DNA of 64,000 nt, from NCBI GenBank assembly GCA_028994555.1, contig JARDVN010000001.1, forward strand, positions 4,845,446 to 4,909,445, written 5' to 3'. Below the pieces are notes generated by a model. It was not told the origin of the DNA. It did not search any database and worked only from the letters and a program-made list of their open reading frames with translations. The first letter of the stretch is position 1. Every line of letters begins with the position of its first letter. The position numbers and the translations under genes were made by a program. Below, piece by piece: positions 33,494 through 46,534 of this stretch. Source of the stretch: Citrobacter amalonaticus. Lineage in GTDB: Bacteria > Pseudomonadota > Gammaproteobacteria > Enterobacterales > Enterobacteriaceae.

Positions 33494-36055
33494 ATGAGTA
33501 CAATCGATAATCTCGACGCCCACACCCCCATGATGCAGCAGTATCTCAAGCTGAAGGCTCAGCACCCGGAGATCCTGCTTTTCTATCGCATGGGCGACTT
33601 TTACGAACTCTTTTACGACGATGCAAAACGGGCGTCGCAACTGCTCGATATTTCGCTGACTAAACGCGGCGCGTCTGCGGGCGAGCCCATCCCGATGGCG
33701 GGCATTCCCCATCATGCGGTAGAAAACTATCTCGCCAAACTGGTTAATCAGGGTGAATCCGTCGCCATTTGCGAGCAAATTGGCGACCCGGCCACCAGTA
33801 AAGGGCCGGTTGAGCGTAAAGTCGTGCGTATTGTCACGCCGGGCACCATCAGCGATGAAGCGCTGCTACAGGAACGCCAGGACAATCTACTGGCGGCCAT
33901 CTGGCAGGACAGCAAAGGTTATGGTTATGCCACGCTGGATATCAGTTCCGGGCGTTTTCGCCTGAGCGAGCCCGCCGATCGCGAAACAATGGCCGCCGAA
34001 CTGCAGCGGACCAATCCGGCAGAACTGCTCTACGCGGAAGATTTCGCGGAGATGGCGCTGATAGAAGGACGTCGCGGGTTGCGTCGTCGCCCATTGTGGG
34101 AATTTGAAATTGATACTGCGCGCCAGCAACTGAATATGCAGTTTGGTACCCGCGATCTGATTGGCTTTGGCGTTGAAAACGCACCGCGTGGGCTTTGCGC
34201 CGCTGGCTGTCTGTTGCAGTACGTCAAGGATACACAGCGCACTTCCCTGCCGCATATTCGCTCGATCACCATGGAGCGCCAACAGGACAGCATCATCATG
34301 GATGCAGCAACGCGCCGAAATCTGGAGATTACCCAGAACCTGGCGGGTGGCGTAGAGAACACGCTGGCCTCCGTGCTCGACTGCACCGTGACGCCGATGG
34401 GCAGCCGTATGCTCAAACGCTGGCTGCATATGCCGGTACGCGACACGAAAATCCTGACTGAACGCCAGCAAACCATTGGTTCATTACAGGATGCAACCAG
34501 CGAACTGCAGCCGGTGCTGCGTCAGGTGGGCGATCTGGAACGTATTCTTGCCCGTCTGGCGCTGCGTACAGCCCGTCCACGCGATCTCGCTCGCATGCGC
34601 CACGCTTTCCAGCAGTTGCCGGAACTGCGTGCGCAACTGGAATCGGTAGACAGCGCCCCCGTACAAATGCTGCGTGAGAAAATGGGCGAATTTGCCGAAT
34701 TGCGGGAACTGCTGGAACGTGCGGTCGTTGACGCGCCGCCGGTTCTCGTTCGTGACGGCGGTGTTATTGCGCCGGGCTACAACGAAGAACTTGATGAGTG
34801 GCGCGCCCTGGCAGACGGCGCGACCGACTATCTCGACAGGCTGGAAATCCGTGAACGCGAGCGTACCGGGCTGGATACGCTGAAAGTTGGCTTCAACGCG
34901 GTACACGGTTATTACATCCAGATCAGTCGTGGGCAGAGCCACCTCGCGCCAATTAATTATGTCCGTCGTCAGACGCTGAAAAACGCCGAGCGCTACATCA
35001 TTCCGGAACTGAAAGAGTACGAAGATAAGGTTCTGACTTCCAAGGGCAAAGCGCTGGCGCTGGAAAAGCAGCTCTATGACGAACTGTTCGATCTACTGCT
35101 ACCGCATCTGGCGGATCTACAGCAGAGCGCCAGTGCGCTGGCGGAACTCGACGTACTGGTGAATCTGGCCGAACGCGCGTACACGCTGAACTACACCTGT
35201 CCAACCTTCAGCGATAAACCGGGTATTCGTATTACCGAGGGCCGCCATCCGGTGGTGGAACAGGTGCTGAATGAGCCGTTTATCGCCAACCCGCTCGACC
35301 TCTCACCACAGCGCAGAATGCTGATCATTACCGGACCAAACATGGGCGGTAAAAGTACCTACATGCGCCAGACCGCGCTGATTGCCCTGCTGGCCTATAT
35401 CGGTAGCTACGTACCGGCGCAAAAAGTAGAGATTGGCCCTGTCGATCGTATCTTTACCCGCGTAGGCGCAGCGGACGATCTGGCCTCCGGACGTTCCACC
35501 TTCATGGTAGAGATGACCGAAACGGCCAACATTCTGCACAACGCCACTGAGAACAGCCTGGTGCTAATGGATGAGATTGGCCGCGGGACATCCACTTACG
35601 ATGGCCTGTCGCTGGCGTGGGCATGTGCAGAAAATCTGGCGAATAAGATCAAAGCGCTGACGCTATTCGCGACGCACTACTTCGAGCTGACGCAGTTGCC
35701 GGAAAAAATGGAAGGCGTTGCCAACGTCCATCTCGACGCGTTAGAGCACGGCGATACCATTGCCTTTATGCATAGCGTACAGGACGGTGCGGCCAGTAAG
35801 AGCTACGGCCTGGCGGTCGCGGCGCTGGCGGGCGTTCCGAAAGAGGTGATCAAACGTGCGCGACAGAAACTGCGCGAGCTGGAGAGCCTTTCGCCAAATG
35901 CAGCGGCAACACAGATAGACGGCACGCAGATGTCGCTACTTTCCACCCCCGAAGAGACCTCGCCTGCGGTTGAAGCGCTGGAAAATCTCGACCCGGATTC
36001 TCTGTCGCCACGTCAGGCACTGGAGTGGATCTACCGGTTGAAGAGTCTGGTGTAA
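33494..36055 (+). CDS. mutS: DNA mismatch repair protein MutS
   Basis: Recognises mismatches and starts repair with MutL. 853 residues as in E. coli. The mismatch-binding motif is FYELFYDD (Phe of the Phe-x-Glu wedge), Walker [10 protein letters not shown], the ABC signature region [12 protein letters not shown] and Walker [13 protein letters not shown]; the C-terminus [15 protein letters not shown] is the tetramer segment. The frame is intact throughout despite 2.5 kb of sequence. It is preceded by a 147-bp spacer. Confidence 0.97.
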   Translation: MSTIDNLDAHTPMMQQYLKLKAQHPEILLFYRMGDFYELFYDDAKRASQLLDISLTKRGASAGEPIPMAGIPHHAVENYLAKLVNQGESVAICEQIGDPATSKGPVERKVVRIVTPGTISDEALLQERQDNLLAAIWQDSKGYGYATLDISSGRFRLSEPADRETMAAELQRTNPAELLYAEDFAEMALIEGRRGLRRRPLWEFEIDTARQQLNMQFGTRDLIGFGVENAPRGLCAAGCLLQYVKDTQRTSLPHIRSITMERQQDSIIMDAATRRNLEITQNLAGGVENTLASVLDCTVTPMGSRMLKRWLHMPVRDTKILTERQQTIGSLQDATSELQPVLRQVGDLERILARLALRTARPRDLARMRHAFQQLPELRAQLESVDSAPVQMLREKMGEFAELRELLERAVVDAPPVLVRDGGVIAPGYNEELDEWRALADGATDYLDRLEIRERERTGLDTLKVGFNAVHGYYIQISRGQSHLAPINYVRRQTLKNAERYIIPELKEYEDKVLTSKGKALALEKQLYDELFDLLLPHLADLQQSASALAELDVLVNLAERAYTLNYTCPTFSDKPGIRITEGRHPVVEQVLNEPFIANPLDLSPQRRMLIITGPNMGGKSTYMRQTALIALLAYIGSYVPAQKVEIGPVDRIFTRVGAADDLASGRSTFMVEMTETANILHNATENSLVLMDEIGRGTSTYDGLSLAWACAENLANKIKALTLFATHYFELTQLPEKMEGVANVHLDALEHGDTIAFMHSVQDGAASKSYGLAVAALAGVPKEVIKRARQKLRELESLSPNAAATQIDGTQMSLLSTPEETSPAVEALENLDPDSLSPRQALEWIYRLKSLV

Positions 36056-36060
36056 GAGAA

Positions 36061-36150
36061 ATGCCCGATGACGCTTTGCGTATCGGGCCTATACACTAAC
36101 GGTACTGTACTTTCCCAGGCCGGATAAGGCGTCAACCGCCATCCGGCACT
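36061..36150. repeat. REP elements between mutS and kpdD
   Basis: GCCCGATGACGCTTTGCGTATCGGGC (split as arms around 36063-36088) and GGCCGGATAAGGCG with CGCCATCCGGC (36119-36148) form two palindromes at the ends of convergent transcripts. Confidence 0.65.
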
Positions 36151-36153
36151 CCG

Positions 36154-36391
36154 TTAACGCTTACCTTCTGCCAGCAGCGGTGGAATACTCGGCACCATCG
36201 GCGCGTCGTCAATATCTTTTTTGCGTCATACGAAACGCCTGAGGATAGTGTTCGCGGCTGGTGCGACGTAGCGGCTCGGTATTACGCCAGGTATACAGGC
36301 AATGCTGGCACTGATACACCGTCCAGACGCCTTTCACTGGCGAGGTCGCCATGACTTCAATATGTTCATCAGCACAACGTGGGCAAATCAT
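36154..36391 (-). CDS. kpdD: phenolic acid decarboxylase subunit D (one suspected frame error)
   Basis: Small protein of the hydroxybenzoate/vanillate decarboxylase BCD systems (KpdD, VdcD, BsdD). It starts MICPRCADEHIEVMA and carries CxxC pairs CPRC and CQHC, likely a zinc site. The T6 run at 36217-36222 (five expected) truncates it to 60 residues; with one base removed it reads DIDDAPMVPSIPPLLAEGKR to TAA, 78 residues, the family length. Last gene of the set, in the order B-C-D. Confidence 0.88.
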
Positions 36392-36401
36392 CTGTGACTC
36401 C

Positions 36402-37830
36402 TTATTTACGGTTGGCCAGCATGGCGGTCAGCTTTTCAGCCCAGGCTTTGGTTTCCGGAAGATCGCACACCGGTTGGCTATAGTGACCACGGTTATCCGG
36501 CGCAACGGGCGTGGTGGCGTCAATGATCAGTTTATCGGTGATCCCCGCCGGACTTGAGCCCGGATCCAGCTCCAGTACCGACATGTTCGGTAGCTGCACC
36601 AGATCGCCTGCCGGGTTGACCTTCGACGACAACGCCCACATCACCTGCGGCAGGTTGAACGGATCGACATCTTCATCCACCATGATCACCATCTTCACGT
36701 AACCCAGACCGTGTGGCGTGGTCATCGCACGCAGCCCCACCGCCCTCGCAAAGCCGCCGTAGCGTTTTTTGGTCGAGATAATCGCCAGCAGGCCGTGGGT
36801 ATACATGGCGTTAACCGCCTGCACTTCAGGAAATTCAGCTTTCAGTTGCTGGTACAACGGCACACAGGTGGCCGGCCCCATCAGGTAGTCGATTTCTGTC
36901 CACGGCATCCCGAGATAAAGTGATTCAAAAATCGGTTTGCTGCGATACGACACCTTATCGATACGCACGACCGTCATGTTGCGACCACCGGAATAGTGGC
37001 CGGTAAATTCGCCGAACGGCCCTTCAATTTCACGTTTGCGGCTTTCAATCACCCCTTCCAGGATCACCTCCGATCCCCACGGTACATCGAACCCGGTCAA
37101 TGGTGCGGTGGCAATGGGATACGGGCTTTCCCGCAGCGCCCCCCGCCATCTCATATTCTGACTGATCATATTTCAACGGTGTCGCGCCCATCAGCGTGAT
37201 GATCGGATCGTTACCTAACGTGATGGCGATTGGCAGATCCTCGCCACGTTCTTCCGCCTTATGCAGATGCAGCGCAATATCGTGCATCGGTACGGGTTGC
37301 AGGCCCAGCTTACGCTTGCCCTTCACTTCCATCCGGTAGATACCGACGTTCTGCTTGCCGAAGTTGTCCGGGTCGAGCGGATCGCGGGAGACCACGCAGG
37401 CTTTATCCAGATAAAATCCGCCATCGCCGTCGTTCAGGCGAAACAGCGGCAGAATATCGAACAGGTTAATCGCTTCGCCATCGACGCTGTTTTCCGCCCA
37501 TGCCGGATTCGCACGGCGTTCCGGAGCGACCGGGAACTTATCCCAGCGACGAATAAACTCATCAATTTGCTTTTTCACCGGCGTATTCGGCGGCAAGCCT
37601 AATGAAATGGCATGATTTTGCCAGGATCCAATGGTGTTCATTGCCACACGCGCATCGGTAAAACCGCGGATATTGTCGAACCATAGCGCCGGAGCGCCGT
37701 CGCCAATACGGCCAGTGGCGTTGGCAGCCGCGGCCAGATCCGGCTCCGCGTTCACCTCTTCACTGATTTTCAGCAATTGTCCCTGGTCGTCGAGCGCCTG
37801 CAAAAAGCTGCGCAAATCATCAAATGCCAT
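36402..37830 (-). CDS. kpdC: UbiD-family phenolic acid decarboxylase subunit C (one suspected frame error)
   Basis: Prenylated-FMN-dependent non-oxidative decarboxylase of hydroxybenzoic or related phenolic acids, the UbiD fold. The C6 run at 37139-37144 (five expected) breaks the frame between residues 229 and 230 of a 475-residue protein, after SEYEMAG and before ALRESPYPIA. Conserved features are the prFMN region VGIYRMEVKGKRKLGLQ and the E-R-E type site ITLGNDPI..EVILEGVIESRKREIEGPFGE. It overlaps kpdB by one base. Confidence 0.93.
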
Positions 37831-38423
37831 TATTCATTCTCCTGTGAAAAATTCGGTGTCTGCGCCAAACCCTGCCAACGGCGTGCGAGGGGATGTTCCA
37901 GCGCAAACTGGTCCAGTACGCGGGCCACGATGTGTTGCGTAATATCCTCAACGGTTTGTGGATAGTTGTAGAACGCGGGCATCGGCGGCACTATCGCCAC
38001 GCCCATGCGGGAAAGCGCGAGCATATTTTCGAGATGCACCGTGCTGAGCGGCATTTCACGCGGCACCAGCACCAGCTTGCGCCCTTCTTTCAGCACCACG
38101 TCGGCAGCGCGTCCCACCAGACCGTCGGCATAACCTGCGCGTATGCCAGCCAGGGTTTTCATGCTGCAGGGGATAACGATCATGCCGTCAGTACGAAACG
38201 AACCAGACGAGATGGTCGCCGCCTGATCCGCCGGACTGTGGCAAAAATCGGCCAGTCCGGCAACATCGCGCGCGCTGTATGGCGTTTCCAGCTCAATGGT
38301 GGTTTTGGCCCACTTTGACATCACCAGATGTATTTCTACCTCCGGCATTTTCCGCAATGCCTGCAACAGAGCTACGCCAAGCGGCGCGCCCGTTGCCCCG
38401 GTCATCCCTACAATCAGTCTCAT
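37830..38423 (-). CDS. kpdB: UbiX-family flavin prenyltransferase subunit B
   Basis: Makes the prenylated FMN cofactor for the decarboxylase subunit C. 197 residues with the flavoprotein motif GMTGATGAPLG, then SSGSFRTDGM and PCSMKTLAGI, and VLVPREMPLS, characteristic of UbiX/Pad1. First gene of the set, transcribed divergently from the MarR regulator. Confidence 0.93.
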   Translation of the reverse strand: MRLIVGMTGATGAPLGVALLQALRKMPEVEIHLVMSKWAKTTIELETPYSARDVAGLADFCHSPADQAATISSGSFRTDGMIVIPCSMKTLAGIRAGYADGLVGRAADVVLKEGRKLVLVPREMPLSTVHLENMLALSRMGVAIVPPMPAFYNYPQTVEDITQHIVARVLDQFALEHPLARRWQGLAQTPNFSQENE

Positions 38424-38440
38424 CCGTTACCTCATAAATT

Positions 38441-38454
38441 GTTCGTATACGAAC
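38441..38454. promoter_or_regulatory. perfect palindrome GTTCGTATACGAAC, candidate MarR operator
   Basis: This 14-bp perfect palindrome lies 18 bp upstream of the kpdB start codon, between kpdB and the divergent MarR-family gene. The size and position suit a repressor operator. Confidence 0.65.
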
Positions 38455-38595
38455 GTTTTATTTAAATTACCTCCGTGAAACCACGACGGCAAGACTCCTC
38501 ATTTTTTTTCGCACGTATCGCTTAAGATTTCCTCGTTAAAAAAAAGCAGCATTACCCGCTATGATAGGCGAAACGATTTTTAGCCTGGAGTTTTC

Positions 38596-39003
38596 ATGGA
38601 GTTACGGAACAAAGCGTTTCACCTGTTACGCCAGCTGTTTCAGCAACATACGGCGCGTTGGCAGCACGCTTTGCCGGATCTTACTAAACCGCAATACGCG
38701 GTGATGCGTGCCATTGCGGAACGTCCCGGCATTGAGCAAATTAATCTGATGGAAGCCGCCGTCAGTACCAAAGCGACACTGGCGGAAATGCTAAGCCGAA
38801 TGGAAAAACGCGGGCTGGTGAGGCGCGAGAACGATCCGTTAGATAAACGTCGCCGCTTTGTTTATCTGACCACAGAGGGTGAAGCATTACTGAATGTCAC
38901 CATGCCGTTGGGAAATCAGGTGGATGAGGAGTTTCTGGGGCGGTTGAATGACGAAGAACGTGCGCAATTCGCCCGGCTGATTAAGAAAATGATGCCTGAT
39001 TAA
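38596..39003 (+). CDS. MarR-family transcriptional regulator
   Basis: A 135-residue winged-helix protein with the MarR core TKPQYAVMRAIAERPGIEQI and the recognition/wing segment SRMEKRGLVRRENDPLDKRR. The start ATG 38596 follows TGGAG. It is probably the regulator of the kpdBCD genes, responding to a phenolic compound; this follows from its divergent position and the operator between. It could also be called SlyA-like, but it is not slyA. Confidence 0.85.
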   Translation: MELRNKAFHLLRQLFQQHTARWQHALPDLTKPQYAVMRAIAERPGIEQINLMEAAVSTKATLAEMLSRMEKRGLVRRENDPLDKRRRFVYLTTEGEALLNVTMPLGNQVDEEFLGRLNDEERAQFARLIKKMMPD

Positions 39004-39074
39004 CGAACCTGAATGTACATGGAATACCCTTTCGGACTTTGCCTGCGAATCCACAGTTAACATAAGCCAAACAG

Positions 39075-39106
39075 AAAAAAGGCCAGCCTCTTAGAGGCTG
39101 GCCTTT
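39075..39106 (-). terminator. terminator of rpoS
   Basis: GGCCAGCCTC (39081-39090), TTA, GAGGCTGGCC (39094-39103) is a perfect 10-bp stem, followed on the minus strand by a T run (six A at 39075-39080 on the plus). It lies just after the rpoS stop. Confidence 0.9.
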
Positions 39107-39122
39107 CTTGTCAGAGCGGTGC

Positions 39123-40115
39123 TTACTCGCGGAACAGCGCTTCGATATTCAGCCCTTGAGTCTGCAGAATTTCACGCAGACGGCGAAGGCCTTCAACCTG
39201 AATCTGACGAACACGTTCACGAGTCAGACCGATTTCGCGGCCCACATCTTCCAGTGTTGCAGCTTCATAACCCAGTAGACCGAAACGACGTGCCAGCACT
39301 TCACGCTGTTTGGCGTTCAGTTCGAACAGCCATTTGACGATACTCTGTTTCATATCATCATCTTGCGTGGTGTCTTCCGGACCGTTCTCTTTCTCATCGG
39401 CCAGGATATCCAGCAACGCTTTTTCGGAATCGCCACCCAACGGGGTGTCTACCGAGGTAATACGCTCGTTAAGACGAAGCATACGGCTAACGTCATCAAC
39501 CGGTTTATCCAGCTGTTCTGCAATTTCTTCCGCGCTCGGTTCGTGGTCCAGTTTATGGGACAACTCACGTGCGGTACGCAGATAAACGTTCAGCTCTTTA
39601 ACAATGTGGATCGGCAGTCGAATGGTACGGGTTTGGTTCATGATTGCCCGTTCAATCGTCTGGCGAATCCACCAGGTTGCGTATGTGGAGAAGCGGAACC
39701 CGCGTTCCGGGTCAAACTTCTCAACGGCACGGATAAGCCCCAGATTGCCCTCTTCAATCAGATCCAGCAGCGCCAGACCACGATTGCCATAACGACGGGC
39801 AATTTTCACCACCAGACGCAGGTTACTTTCAATCATCCGACGGCGTGAGGCGACATCTCCACGCAATGCGCGACGCGCAAAATACACTTCTTCTTCGGCC
39901 GTTAACAGTGGTGAATAACCAATCTCACCAAGGTAAAGCTGAGTCGCGTCCAACACACGCTGTGTGGCCCCCTGCGATAACAGCTCTTCTTCAGCCAAAT
40001 CGTTATCACTGGGTTCCTCTTCAACTAAGGCTTTTTCGTCAAAAACCTCAACTCCGTTCTCATCAAATTCCGCATCTTCATTTAAATCATGAACTTTCAG
40101 CGTATTCTGACTCAT
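39123..40115 (-). CDS. rpoS: stationary-phase sigma factor RpoS
   Basis: Sigma38 of RNA polymerase, 330 residues as in E. coli. Region 2 shows [18 protein letters not shown] and [14 protein letters not shown] (-10 recognition). Region 4.2 has [19 protein letters not shown], contacting the -35. The lysine-173-type RssB region is intact. The frame is intact, so the general stress response is not lost. In E. coli the main promoter lies inside nlpD upstream. Confidence 0.97.
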   Translation of the reverse strand: MSQNTLKVHDLNEDAEFDENGVEVFDEKALVEEEPSDNDLAEEELLSQGATQRVLDATQLYLGEIGYSPLLTAEEEVYFARRALRGDVASRRRMIESNLRLVVKIARRYGNRGLALLDLIEEGNLGLIRAVEKFDPERGFRFSTYATWWIRQTIERAIMNQTRTIRLPIHIVKELNVYLRTARELSHKLDHEPSAEEIAEQLDKPVDDVSRMLRLNERITSVDTPLGGDSEKALLDILADEKENGPEDTTQDDDMKQSIVKWLFELNAKQREVLARRFGLLGYEAATLEDVGREIGLTRERVRQIQVEGLRRLREILQTQGLNIEALFRE

Positions 40116-40177
40116 AAGGTGGCTCCTACCCGTGATCCCTTGACGGAACTAGCAAGTGTCAGCCTGGTTCCGCCGAT

Positions 40178-41306
40178 TTATCGCTGCGGTAAATAACGCA
40201 GCGGGTTTACGGATTTCCCCTTGTAACGAATTTCAAAATGCAATCGTGTAGAACTGGTTCCGGTGCTACCCATCGTCGCTATTTTTTGTCCTGCCTTCAC
40301 TTCTTGTTGTTCCCGGACCAGCATTGTATCGTTATGAGCGTAGGCACTCAGGTAATCATCGTTGTGTTTGATGATAATAAGATTACCGTAACCGCGCAGT
40401 GCGTTACCGGCATAGACCACGCGCCCATCGGCGGTCGCGATAATAGCCTGTCCCTTACTGCCTGCAATGTCGATCCCTTTATTGCCCCCCCTCGGAAGCC
40501 CCAAAGTTCTCGATTACTTTACCGTCAGTCGGCCAGCGCCATGCGGAAATTGGCGAACTGGTAGACGAACTGCTTGCAGTCGATTCGGTTGCGCTAACTG
40601 CTGGTGCCGTTACAGGCGCTGTGACGACTGTCCCAGCAGGCTTGTTGTTCGGCAACATTTTGTTAGCACTTTGTTCACCTGAGTCCTCAGAATACGTAAT
40701 TGTCGGTTTCGACGCAACAGCAACGGCGGAATTTTGTGCAGGTTTGGTCACAACTCCTTGCTCTGCCGCATCGGCCTGAGTAATCGCATTACCGCCGGTA
40801 ATTGGCGCACCCGATGCATTACCCACCTGCAACGTTTGCCCGACGTTCAGGCTATACGGGGCCTGGACGTTATTGCGTTGCGCCAGGTCACGGAAATCGT
40901 TCCCGGTTATCCAGGCGATATAAAAAAGCGTGTCGCCTTTTTTAACGGTGTAAGTACTGCCGCCGCTATAGCTCCCTTTCGGAATGTTCCCATACTGGCG
41001 ATTGTAAACAATGCGGCCGTTTTCCATCTGTACGGGCTGTTCGGTGACCGGCTGAATTTGCGTCGGCTGCGTCGTCGGGCGCTGCACCGGTTGAATTTGC
41101 GGTGTCTGCGGTGCGGACGTCGTCGTCCCCATCTTCGGCGGCGGCGTAATCAACATGCCAGAACTGGTATTTGCCGGGGCATTACCATTGACTGAACTTA
41201 CCGGCGCTGGTGGATTTGATGAATTTGAACACCCCGCCAGCCATAGTGAAACCAGTGACAGTGCCGCAATGCGACTAACGGTGAATTTTGGGCTTCCCGC
41301 GCTCAT
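40178..41306 (-). CDS. nlpD: murein hydrolase activator NlpD (one suspected frame error)
   Basis: Outer-membrane lipoprotein that activates the amidase AmiC at the septum. Lipobox LAGC with Cys at residue 25-26 follows the signal peptide. A LysM domain is at about 115-160 ([16 protein letters not shown]) and a LytM/M23-like domain is C-terminal ([15 protein letters not shown]). The C7 run at 40485-40491 (six expected) breaks the frame between GASEGG and NKGIDIAG; one base removed gives 375 residues (E. coli 379). The LytM domain is degenerate, as is normal in NlpD. rpoS lies downstream. Confidence 0.94.
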
Positions 41307-41445
41307 TTATCCCCCAGGAAAAAATTGGTTAACAACCAGTGACGTATAATCGTGCAGACGGCAAATGGACACTGGAAAATGTGACCACGATACGCTGACC
41401 CGTTCCAAAAACTCCAGGAAAATTCCAGGTATTCGGAACTGTTTC

Positions 41446-42807
<1,362 letters not shown>

Positions 42808-42827
<20 letters not shown>

Positions 42828-43857
42828 AATCACCCATTGTGTTGATCAGTTCCCTCACCACGCTGGTCGCGAAGCTTCCCGCTGGCAGCCAGAAGCGTAG
42901 CTCGACGGTGACGTCATCCCACCAGTTCCAGCTTAATTGCTGCGGATAAAGCAGCATCGCTCTTCGCGAGGCCTCGACTTTTTCGCGCAGCAGCAGCGAC
43001 TGCAACGCGGTCTCTTCGGCAATCGCGGACTGTTCGAACGCCAGCGCATCCCGCTGGGTTCCCCACTCGCCGCTGCCGGGAAGCGAAGCCGTCACCATCA
43101 GTTCTTTTTCATCGACACGACGCTGTAGTTCCACCCGCTCTTCTTGCGAGGCGACAAACCAGCTTCCGCGTCCCGCTAATTGTAGCGCATCGCCGTCAAC
43201 AACTTGATTAAAGTCTGTTTTTTTCAGGCGCTCGCTAACAATTTGATTAAACAACGCACTGCGGGCCGCCGACAACCAAAAACTGCGTTTATTGCGATCA
43301 CGAACCGGTGCATCGCTTTGCGCCCAGCGCAGCGCGCCTTGCAGATTGCTGCCGCCGATACCAAAACGCTGAGCGCCGAAATAGTTCGGTACGCCACCAG
43401 CGTTTATCGCTTGCAGACGGGATTCCACCTCATCACGATGGCTGACTTCGCGCAGCACCAGCGTGAACGCATTGCCCTTCAGCGCGCCTAAACGTAGTTT
43501 GCGTTTGTGACGCGCATATTCCAGCACTTTGCAGCCTTCAAGCTGGAAGGCACTCAGGTCGGGCATTTCCTTGCCCGGAACGCGCGCACACAGCCACTGT
43601 TCGGTGACCGCATGCTTATCCTTTTGCCCGGCAAAGCTCACTTCACGGGCGTGTATTTTCAAAAATTTCGCCAGGGCATCGGCCACAAAACGGGTGTTGC
43701 AGCCGTTTTTAAGAATACGCACCAGAATGTGTTCACCTTCGCCATCCGGCTCGAAACCTAAATCTTCGACCACCACAAAATCTTCCGGACTGGCTTTCAG
43801 CAACCCGGTACTTTGTGGTTTCCCGTGAAGGTACGTAAGATTTTCAAACTCTGTCAT
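42808..43857 (-). CDS. truD: tRNA pseudouridine(13) synthase TruD
   Basis: Makes pseudouridine 13 in tRNA-Glu. 349 residues as in E. coli; catalytic Asp in [14 protein letters not shown] and the inserted TRUD domain [13 protein letters not shown]. Its start overlaps the ispF stop as ATGA. Confidence 0.96.
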
Positions 43858-44334
43858 TTCGCGGCCTTAATGAGTAACGCCACCGCTTCACAGGCGATCC
43901 CTTCCCCCACGACCGGTAAAACCCAGTTTTTCCGTAGTGGTCGCTTTCACGTTCACGTCATCCATGTGACAACCGAGGTCTTCAGCAATAAATACGCGCA
44001 TTTGCGGGATGTGCGTCAGCATCTTCGGCGCCTGAGCAATAATGGTCACATCGACGTTGCCTAAGGTATAGCCTTTGGCCTGAATACGACGCCAGGCTTC
44101 GCGCAGCAGCTCGCGGCTATCGGCCCCTTTAAACGCCGGATCGGTATCCGGAAACAGCTTGCCAATATCACCCAGTGCCGCCGCGCCAAGCAGGGCATCG
44201 GTAAGCGCATGCAGCGCAACGTCGCCATCAGAATGCGCCAGCAGCCCTTTTTCATAAGGGATACGTACGCCACCAATAATGATTGGGCCTTCCCCGCCAA
44301 AGGCGTGTACGTCAAAACCGTGTCCGATTCGCAT
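43854..44334 (-). CDS. ispF: 2-C-methyl-D-erythritol 2,4-cyclodiphosphate synthase IspF (one suspected frame error)
   Basis: Fifth step of the MEP isoprenoid pathway. Metal ligands D8 and H10 (GFDVHAF) and H42 (LLAHSDGD) are present. The C5 run at 43904-43908 (four expected) shifts the frame after FTGRG; with one base removed it continues [16 protein letters not shown] to a TGA overlapping truD, 159 residues as in E. coli. The gene is essential in relatives, so a real break is unlikely. Confidence 0.95.
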
Positions 44335-45044
44335 TATGTTTTCTCCTGATGGATTTTTCGGGTCAGATAAAATTCAGCCAGCGCTAAATCTTCCGGACGG
44401 GTCACTTTGATGTTATCAGCCCGGCCTTCCACAAGCTGTGGATGGAAGCCGCAATATTCCAGCGCCGAGGCCTCATCCGTGATGGTCGCCCCTTCATTCA
44501 GCGCACGCGTCAGACAGTCATGCAGCAGTTCACGAGGGAAAAACTGCGGCGTCAGGGCGTGCCATAAATCATTGCGCTCAACGGTATGGGCGATGGCCGT
44601 TTTTCCCGGCTCTGCGCGTTTCATAGTATCGCGCACGGGGGCGGCCAGGATCCCGCCGGTGCGGCTGGTTTCACTCAGCGCCAGCAGACGCGCTAAATCA
44701 TCCTGATGCAGGCAGGGGCGCGCCGCATCATGCACCAGCACCCATTCGGCGTCTCCGGCGGCCTGCAATCCGGCAAGCACAGAGTGTGCTCGTTCATCTC
44801 CCCCGTCCACGACGGTAATTTGCGGATGCTGCGCCAGAGGGAGTTGGGCAAAGCGGCTGTCGCCGGGGCTTATCGCGATGATCACGCGGGTCACCCGGGG
44901 ATGTGCCAGCAGCGCGTGGACCGAGTGTTCGAGAATAGTTTTATTGCCAATCGAGAGATATTGCTTAGGACATTCCGTTTGCATACGGCGGCCATATCCG
45001 GCCGCCGGCACCACGGCGCAAACATCCAATAAAGTGGCTGCCAT
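44334..45044 (-). CDS. ispD: 2-C-methyl-D-erythritol 4-phosphate cytidylyltransferase
   Basis: Third step of the MEP pathway. 236 residues as in E. coli; nucleotide motif [17 protein letters not shown], later [10 protein letters not shown] and TDEASALE. It shares one base with ispF (GCATTATG region), as is usual for this pair, and follows ftsB on the minus strand. Confidence 0.96.
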   Translation of the reverse strand: MAATLLDVCAVVPAAGYGRRMQTECPKQYLSIGNKTILEHSVHALLAHPRVTRVIIAISPGDSRFAQLPLAQHPQITVVDGGDERAHSVLAGLQAAGDAEWVLVHDAARPCLHQDDLARLLALSETSRTGGILAAPVRDTMKRAEPGKTAIAHTVERNDLWHALTPQFFPRELLHDCLTRALNEGATITDEASALEYCGFHPQLVEGRADNIKVTRPEDLALAEFYLTRKIHQEKT

Positions 45045-45062
45045 GTGATTTCCTGGGCTGGT

Positions 45063-45375
45063 TTAACGAGTATTTTGCCCCGCAGTTTGCGCGCGTTTAG
45101 ACGCGTCGGGCACCAGACGATAAAACGTTTCGCCTGGTTTAGTCATGCTGAGTTCGTTGCGTGCACGTTCCTCGATAGCCTCCTGACCGCCATTGAGGTC
45201 GTCAATTTCGGCAAAAAAGCTGATCGTTACGTGCTTTAAGTTTGGCGTTCGTCGCCTGCTGCGCCGCCACGTCATCATTGACGCGGCTGTAATCATGTAT
45301 GCCGTTCTTACCGAACCACAGCGAATACTGTAGCCAGACCAGTAAAGCCAGCAACAGCAGCGTTAGTTTACCCAT
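45063..45375 (-). CDS. ftsB: cell division protein FtsB (one suspected frame error)
   Basis: Small bitopic division protein that joins FtsL and FtsQ. The ATG at 45373-45375 (MGKLT), one TM segment, then a coiled coil. The A6 run at 45213-45218 (five expected) breaks the frame after DQL; with one base removed it continues [18 protein letters not shown] to 103 residues, as in E. coli. It is essential in relatives. Confidence 0.94.
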
Positions 45376-45558
45376 CCTGCCCCCTGAAAAACGGCATCAT
45401 CCTCCCATACTTCCGCAAACGACACGACGTTTGCAGGCGGGAAAGCCGCAACAACGCGGGCAAATGTACCACAATTGCCCTTTATAACGTATACCCAGAA
45501 CCCTGAGAACATCATCTCATTGTTAGTTACGGTTTGAATTATGGACAGCCGTCGCGCT

Positions 45559-45882
45559 TTAGCCCAGCAGCCACATAAACAGCGCGCCGAACATTGCGCA
45601 AACGGTCAGCAGCGTTGCGAGAATGCTGTAGCGCAATTTTCCCTTGAGCAGGGAATGCAACGCGATACCCACGACCACCGCAACGGGCATTAACGCCAGG
45701 AAGAAAGGCCAGGTGTAGATGAAGAAAAACAAGGTGTTGGCGCCATACACCAGAAAGGGGATCCCCAACGCCAGCAGCCATGACGCGAAACCCACCACGG
45801 CGCCCGGCAGCGACCAGGTGGTTTCGTCATCAGTAGCAAATGCGTCTGTCGTGGTGAGTGTGATGTTCTGGCTATTGCGCAT
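45559..45882 (-). CDS. ygbE: inner-membrane protein YgbE (DUF3561)
   Basis: A 107-residue protein with three hydrophobic segments (AVVGFASWLLALGIPFLVYG, FFFIYTWPFFLALMPVAVVV, LLTVCAMFGALFMWLLG). It is conserved next to cysC in E. coli; no function is known. Confidence 0.92.
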   Translation of the reverse strand: MRNSQNITLTTTDAFATDDETTWSLPGAVVGFASWLLALGIPFLVYGANTLFFFIYTWPFFLALMPVAVVVGIALHSLLKGKLRYSILATLLTVCAMFGALFMWLLG

Positions 45883-45928
45883 AGTGAATCCTGTAACCTT
45901 GACTGACCGTACACACAGGTCAGGTGTC

Positions 45929-46534
45929 TCAGGATCTGATAATATCGTCCTGCCTCAGCAGGTCTAATAATTGGGCGACCAAATTTGTTACTAATTGTTC
46001 ACCATTCAGATGAACCTCAGGCGATTCAGGCGCTTCATACACGGAATCAATTCCGGTGAAGTTGCGCAACTCTCCCGCACGCGCTTTTTTGTATAACCCT
46101 TTTGGATCGCGGGCTTCGCAAATTTCCAGCGGCGTATCCACGAACACTTCAATGAAGCGCCCTTTACCGACGCGATCGCGCACCATCTGTCGCTCCGCCC
46201 GGTGCGGGGAAATAAACGCCGTCAGCACCACCAGTCCGGCATCAACCATCAGGTTAGCCACTTCGCCCACGCGCCGGATATTCTCTTTACGATCGGCGTC
46301 GCTAAACCCTAAATCGCTGCACAGGCCGTGGCGAACATTGTCGCCATCCAACAAGTAGGTGCTAACGCCCAGCTTGTGCAGCGCCTCTTCCAGCACCCCG
46401 GCAACCGTTGATTTCCCCGATCCGGAAAGCCCGGTAAACCACAGCACAACACCACGATGACCGTGGTGTTGTTCACGCTGTTGCGGCGTGACGGGATGGG
46501 CATGCCAGACGACGTTTTCGTCATGCAACGCCAT
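45929..46534 (-). CDS. cysC: adenylyl-sulfate kinase CysC
   Basis: Phosphorylates APS to PAPS in sulfate activation. 201 residues; P-loop [10 protein letters not shown] and the conserved [10 protein letters not shown] and [11 protein letters not shown]. It overlaps the cysN stop by one base in the cysDNC operon (minus strand), which CysB controls in relatives. Confidence 0.96.
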   Translation of the reverse strand: MALHDENVVWHAHPVTPQQREQHHGHRGVVLWFTGLSGSGKSTVAGVLEEALHKLGVSTYLLDGDNVRHGLCSDLGFSDADRKENIRRVGEVANLMVDAGLVVLTAFISPHRAERQMVRDRVGKGRFIEVFVDTPLEICEARDPKGLYKKARAGELRNFTGIDSVYEAPESPEVHLNGEQLVTNLVAQLLDLLRQDDIIRS

